Assembly (NCBI GenBank): GCA_001701075.1
Contig: DAAK01000046.1
Span: 910 to 8,331, forward strand
Reading direction: 5' to 3'
Origin: Bacteroidales bacterium GP3
GTDB taxonomy: Bacteria > Bacteroidota > Bacteroidia > Bacteroidales > Muribaculaceae
DNA: 7,422 nt
Positions 4,314-7,422 of this stretch are shown here, piece after piece (position 1 is the stretch's first letter; the number at the start of each line of letters is the position of its first letter). Under the pieces are notes generated by a model, which was given only the letters and a program-made list of their open reading frames with translations, was not told where the DNA came from and made no database searches. A program made the position numbers and the translations under genes.

Positions 4314-7079
4314 ATGGTGAAAACTTACTTCATGTCGCTGCTGATGATCGTAGCAGCCGTGATGGGACTCAGCGCCCAGGTCACTTCTGAGCCTTCTCCT
4401 CTTCAGGAGGATTCGAAAGACGTGAAAATTCTCTTTCATGCCGACCAAGGCAACAAAGGTCTTATAGATCTTCCCCCTACTGCCAAGGTATATGCCCATA
4501 CTGGTGCTTGCCTCAGCAATGGCAAGAATTGGGTCAATGCTCCATCATGGGGCGATAACGCCGACAAATACCAACTTACCTATGTCAGCGAGAATCTTTG
4601 GCAACTCTATATCGGCAATATACGCGAATATTATGGCATCACAGATCCTTCAGTCAACGTGACACGTCTCGCCTTTGTATTCCGCATTGCCGACAATTCC
4701 AAAGAAGGTAAAGGAGAAGGAAATTCCGATATCTTTATCGATGTCCTTGATTCCGGACTTCAGGTGGCTATCGAATCAGGATTAAACGGTTCGATTGTGA
4801 CCCCTTCTACGGCTCAGGTCACTTTCAAAGTCGGAGCCACTAAAGCTGCAGATATCACTTTGACAGTTAACGATAATGAAATAGGCTCTGTAAAAGGAGC
4901 AACTCTTCTGACAGTTGATTACACATTCCCCGGTGTTGGCAATTATGAAGTGAAAGCCACTGCAACTGCCGACGGCGAAAGTGTGACCGACATAAAGAAT
5001 TATACTTACATTGAGGAGTCGAAAGCGGAAAACTATCCCGGTGGAACTCCCAAAATGGGACCTGTCAAGAATGCTGATGGCAGTGTCACTTTCTGCTTTG
5101 GTGCTCCCGAAAAGAGCAGTGTCATGCTTATTGGTGCCTGGAACGACTATACCGCCGACAATGATTACATGATGAAATATCAGGATGTCAATGGTCTCCG
5201 TTATTTCTGGATCACTGTCAATGGTCTCGAAAACGACAAGCAATATGGCTACTATTTCCTCGTTGACGGCTCGCAGAAAGTCAGCGATCCTTACGCACGT
5301 CTTGTACTCGACCCATGGAACGATAAGTACCTTTCCACTGATGTTTACCCCAATCTCCCGGCTTATCCTTTCGATAAGATAGAAGGAATTCCTTTGGCTA
5401 TATATCAGGGAAATATCAATGATTATGACTGGCAGGTAAAGGATTTCAAGGGAGTTGATCCTTCCGATCTTATCATATATGAGCTCCTTTTCCGCGACTT
5501 TACAGGCACTGAGGGCAAAGCCAACGGCAATGGTACTGTCCGCATGGCAATTGAGAAGATTCCATATCTTAAGACTCTCGGCGTGAATGCCATCGAGGTT
5601 CTCCCGATCATGGAGTTTAACGGTAACATCTCATGGGGCTACAATCCAAACTTCTACTTCGCTCCTGACAAAGCTTACGGCACATCCGACGACTATAAGG
5701 AATTCATCGACGTATGTCATCAGAATGGGATAGCCGTTATTCTTGATATGGTATTCAACCAAAGCGATGGTCTACACCCTTGGTATCAGATGTATATACC
5801 GGGGCAGAATCCTTTCTACAACATGAATGCACCTCACGCCTACAGCGTTCTCAACGACTGGAACCAAGGCTTCCCAATGGTGCAGGAGCAATGGAAAGAT
5901 GTGCTGGAATATTGGATGACTGAGTATAAGTTCGACGGCTTCCGTTTCGACCTCGTCAAGGGCTTAGGCAACAACGATTCCTATGCCAATTCAGGTGATG
6001 CCGCAACTAATGCCTTCAACCAGTCACGCGTTGACCGCATGCGTGAGCTCCAGAAAGTGGTGGAGGCTGTCAACCCCAACGGATATTTCATCAACGAAAA
6101 TCTCGCCACTTCGCAGGAAGAGAATGCTATGGCCGAGACCGGCCAACTTAACTGGGCCAACATCAACGATGCCGGATGCCAGTTTGCTATGGGATATCAA
6201 AGCGACAGCAATCTTAATCGATTCTATGCTCCTAAAGATGGAAGCCGCCTGTGGGGCTCTACAGTCTCTTACCTTGAAAGCCACGATGAGCAACGCCTCG
6301 CTTATAAGCAGAATCAATATGGAGCAAACGGCGTAAAGGACAATATCGGCAATTCTATGCATCGTTTGGGTGCGGCTGCAGCCCAGATGATTCTTGCTCC
6401 GGGGGCTCACATGATATGGCAGTTCTCCGAACTTGGTAACTACGACAACACAAAAAACAACGACGGTGGTAATAATACCGATCCTAAGACAGTTCGTTGG
6501 AATCTGTTGGATAATCCCAATAGAAAGGGGCTATATGACAACTACGCTGAGTTAATAGCTTTGCGTAATGGCAATCCCGACTTATTTGCTGAGTCTGCAT
6601 CGTTTGAAAACAACTGCGCTCAGGCTAATTGGGCGTCCGGACGCACCATATATTCCAAAGCAGGAGATAAGGAACTTATCACTGTTATCAATCCCAATAT
6701 TGATAAGGAAATTACAGTGAAAGTCAACTTCAGCCAGAAAAATGATGCCGATTATCAGATAGTTTCCAAATCATACAATACAAATCCCTCTTTCAATGTC
6801 GCTGATGGCACAGTGACCGTACCTGCCAACTGCTATTTGGCTATTGGCTCAATGGAAGTGAACGAGGTAAAGAATGTTTGGAGCGACACTGTCGCTTCCA
6901 CTCTAAGGCTACACAGAGAAGCAAATTGCATTGTGATAGATTATGCAGTGTCGCCGATAGCTGTCTTCTCTATGGATGGACGCAAGGTTGCAACACTTTC
7001 GGGCTCAGGACGCGTGGAAGTCTCCTCCGGAGTCTATATCGTGACAAACGGCAAGGAGAAAGTCAAGATTATAATCTAA
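4314..7079 (+). CDS. Exported multidomain GH13 alpha-amylase-like enzyme with CBM48-like module and T9SS-type C-terminal tail
   Basis: A 921-residue enzyme expected to hydrolyse starch- or glycogen-type alpha-glucans outside the cytoplasm. Signal peptide 1-21 has a likely LSA|Q signal peptidase I site and no lipobox Cys. Domains: N-terminal beta domain about 35-150, possibly starch-binding; Ig-like about 151-235; CBM48-like about 243-345; GH13 barrel about 383-720; C-terminal beta domain about 725-848; sorting-type tail about 856-921. GH13 regions are visible: IYELLFRDF (388-396), region I DMVFNQ (478-483), region II GFRFDLVKG with nucleophile D546 and R544, region III INENLA with acid/base E595, region IV ESHDEQ with H657 and D658. 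The region I His is Gln (Q483), but the triad D546/E595/D658 is intact. I chose the ATG at 4314 over 4161 because it directly precedes the signal peptide and follows a promoter box. No SusC/SusD gene adjoins it. Alpha-amylase, pullulanase or a related specificity cannot be told apart. Confidence 0.9.
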   Translation: MVKTYFMSLLMIVAAVMGLSAQVTSEPSPLQEDSKDVKILFHADQGNKGLIDLPPTAKVYAHTGACLSNGKNWVNAPSWGDNADKYQLTYVSENLWQLYIGNIREYYGITDPSVNVTRLAFVFRIADNSKEGKGEGNSDIFIDVLDSGLQVAIESGLNGSIVTPSTAQVTFKVGATKAADITLTVNDNEIGSVKGATLLTVDYTFPGVGNYEVKATATADGESVTDIKNYTYIEESKAENYPGGTPKMGPVKNADGSVTFCFGAPEKSSVMLIGAWNDYTADNDYMMKYQDVNGLRYFWITVNGLENDKQYGYYFLVDGSQKVSDPYARLVLDPWNDKYLSTDVYPNLPAYPFDKIEGIPLAIYQGNINDYDWQVKDFKGVDPSDLIIYELLFRDFTGTEGKANGNGTVRMAIEKIPYLKTLGVNAIEVLPIMEFNGNISWGYNPNFYFAPDKAYGTSDDYKEFIDVCHQNGIAVILDMVFNQSDGLHPWYQMYIPGQNPFYNMNAPHAYSVLNDWNQGFPMVQEQWKDVLEYWMTEYKFDGFRFDLVKGLGNNDSYANSGDAATNAFNQSRVDRMRELQKVVEAVNPNGYFINENLATSQEENAMAETGQLNWANINDAGCQFAMGYQSDSNLNRFYAPKDGSRLWGSTVSYLESHDEQRLAYKQNQYGANGVKDNIGNSMHRLGAAAAQMILAPGAHMIWQFSELGNYDNTKNNDGGNNTDPKTVRWNLLDNPNRKGLYDNYAELIALRNGNPDLFAESASFENNCAQANWASGRTIYSKAGDKELITVINPNIDKEITVKVNFSQKNDADYQIVSKSYNTNPSFNVADGTVTVPANCYLAIGSMEVNEVKNVWSDTVASTLRLHREANCIVIDYAVSPIAVFSMDGRKVATLSGSGRVEVSSGVYIVTNGKEKVKIII
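6879..7076 (+). other. C-terminal sorting-domain-like segment of the amylase
   Basis: Residues about 856-921 of the amylase form a small beta domain with the pattern of type A C-terminal domains used by the type IX secretion system. They show an IAVFSMDGRKVATL strand pair, then a VSSGVYIVTNGK turn and a hydrophobic basic ending (KVKIII). In species with the Por machinery this tail directs export across the outer membrane. Whether this organism has that machinery cannot be seen here. Confidence 0.6.
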
Positions 7080-7090
7080 TCCCACTCTGA

Positions 7091-7132
7091 AAAATAACAG
7101 AAAGCCCGCCAATCGGTGGGCTTTCATTTTAT
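7091..7132. terminator. Bidirectional intrinsic terminator between amylase and miaB
   Basis: A 10-bp stem, AAAGCCCGCC (7101-7110) with GGTGGGCTTT (7115-7124), has one G-T wobble and an AATC loop. On the plus strand it is followed by CATTTTAT; on the minus strand by a T-rich stretch that complements AAAATAACAG. It sits 21 bases past the amylase stop and 25 bases past the miaB stop, so it can end both convergent transcripts. Confidence 0.8.
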
Positions 7133-7149
7133 CCATCAGTCTTAATCCA

Positions 7150-7422
7150 TCAGATGGTTTCGCCACGCAGAGTGGCAGAAGACGCATCGGTAACTCTCAC
7201 TCTGATGAAATCCCCTGGCTTGTATGTGCCTCGAGGGAAGACTACAACTTTATTCTGAGACGTACGGCCGAACAGCTCATCAGCACTACGTTTCGACACT
7301 CCCTCTACAAGAACTTCAAACTCCTTGCCTACATCGCGGCTATTTGATTCGAGACTAAGTTCGTTCTGAAGGGCAATCATACGGTTAAGACGCTCCACTT
7401 TCACATCCTCCGGCACATTGTC
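7150..7422 (-). CDS. miaB: tRNA-2-methylthio-N6-dimethylallyladenosine synthase MiaB, C-terminal part
   Basis: The last 90 residues of a methylthiotransferase; the frame runs off the window edge, so the start and the iron-sulfur and radical SAM motifs are outside. MiaB adds a methylthio group to i6A37 in tRNAs reading codons that begin with U. Visible are the end helix of the radical SAM domain (VERLNRMIALQNELSLESN) and then the TRAM RNA-binding domain: VGKEFEVLVEGVSKR, DELFGRTSQNKVVVFP, GDFIRVRVTDASSATLRGE. The VEG.SKR and L.GRT..N.VVVF patterns are characteristic of MiaB and separate it from RimO and MtaB, whose TRAM regions differ. It converges on the amylase gene with 70 bp between stop codons, and the shared hairpin lies in that gap. 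The two genes have no evident functional link. Confidence 0.9.
   Translation of the reverse strand, partial: DNVPEDVKVERLNRMIALQNELSLESNSRDVGKEFEVLVEGVSKRSADELFGRTSQNKVVVFPRGTYKPGDFIRVRVTDASSATLRGETI

Noticed and set aside
4782..5243. A 153-codon minus-strand open frame inside the amylase gene
   Set aside because: It is antisense to well-defined Ig-like and CBM48-like domains, with no promoter, ribosome site or recognisable product.

Overview
The window looks like a chromosomal segment of a Bacteroidales bacterium, possibly a gut lineage such as Muribaculaceae. The evidence is the protein families, the general absence of strong Shine-Dalgarno sites, and two TAnnTTTG -7 boxes of the Bacteroidetes type. 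It holds six genes: two cut by the window edges and four complete. I see no RNA gene, CRISPR array, insertion sequence or origin.

Region 1 (1-2983, + strand) is a probable three-gene envelope-glycan cassette. It starts with an ArnT/PMT-type multi-pass glycosyltransferase whose 5' end is missing. Next, after 11 bp, is a soluble GT2 polyprenyl-phosphate glycosyltransferase. After a further 65 bp comes a small 7-helix membrane protein made of two copies of the LAB_N ('lipid A biosynthesis N-terminal') domain. A coherent model is that the GT2 enzyme loads a sugar onto undecaprenyl phosphate in the cytoplasm, the sugar-lipid is flipped, and the ArnT-like enzyme moves the sugar to lipid A or another envelope acceptor. 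The double-LAB_N protein has the 3+1+3 helix layout of SWEET transporters, which makes it a candidate for the flipping step. This is the most interesting hypothesis in the window.

Region 2 (3038-3955, - strand) encodes a single-pass membrane protein with a long periplasmic coiled coil and a C-terminal beta-rich domain, of unknown function. It converges on region 1 and diverges from region 3 across a 358-bp intergenic stretch that carries a candidate promoter for each direction.

Region 3 (4314-7079, + strand) encodes a large exported GH13 alpha-amylase-like enzyme. In order it has a signal peptide, an N-terminal beta domain, an Ig-like domain, a CBM48-like domain, the catalytic barrel, a C-terminal beta domain, and a tail resembling a type IX secretion sorting domain. 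The catalytic triad is intact, but the conserved histidine of region I is glutamine. No SusC/SusD genes are seen beside it.

Region 4 (7150-7422, - strand) is the 3' end of miaB, encoding the TRAM domain. A hairpin at 7101-7124, with T-rich sequence downstream on either strand, probably serves as a shared terminator for the convergent amylase and miaB genes.
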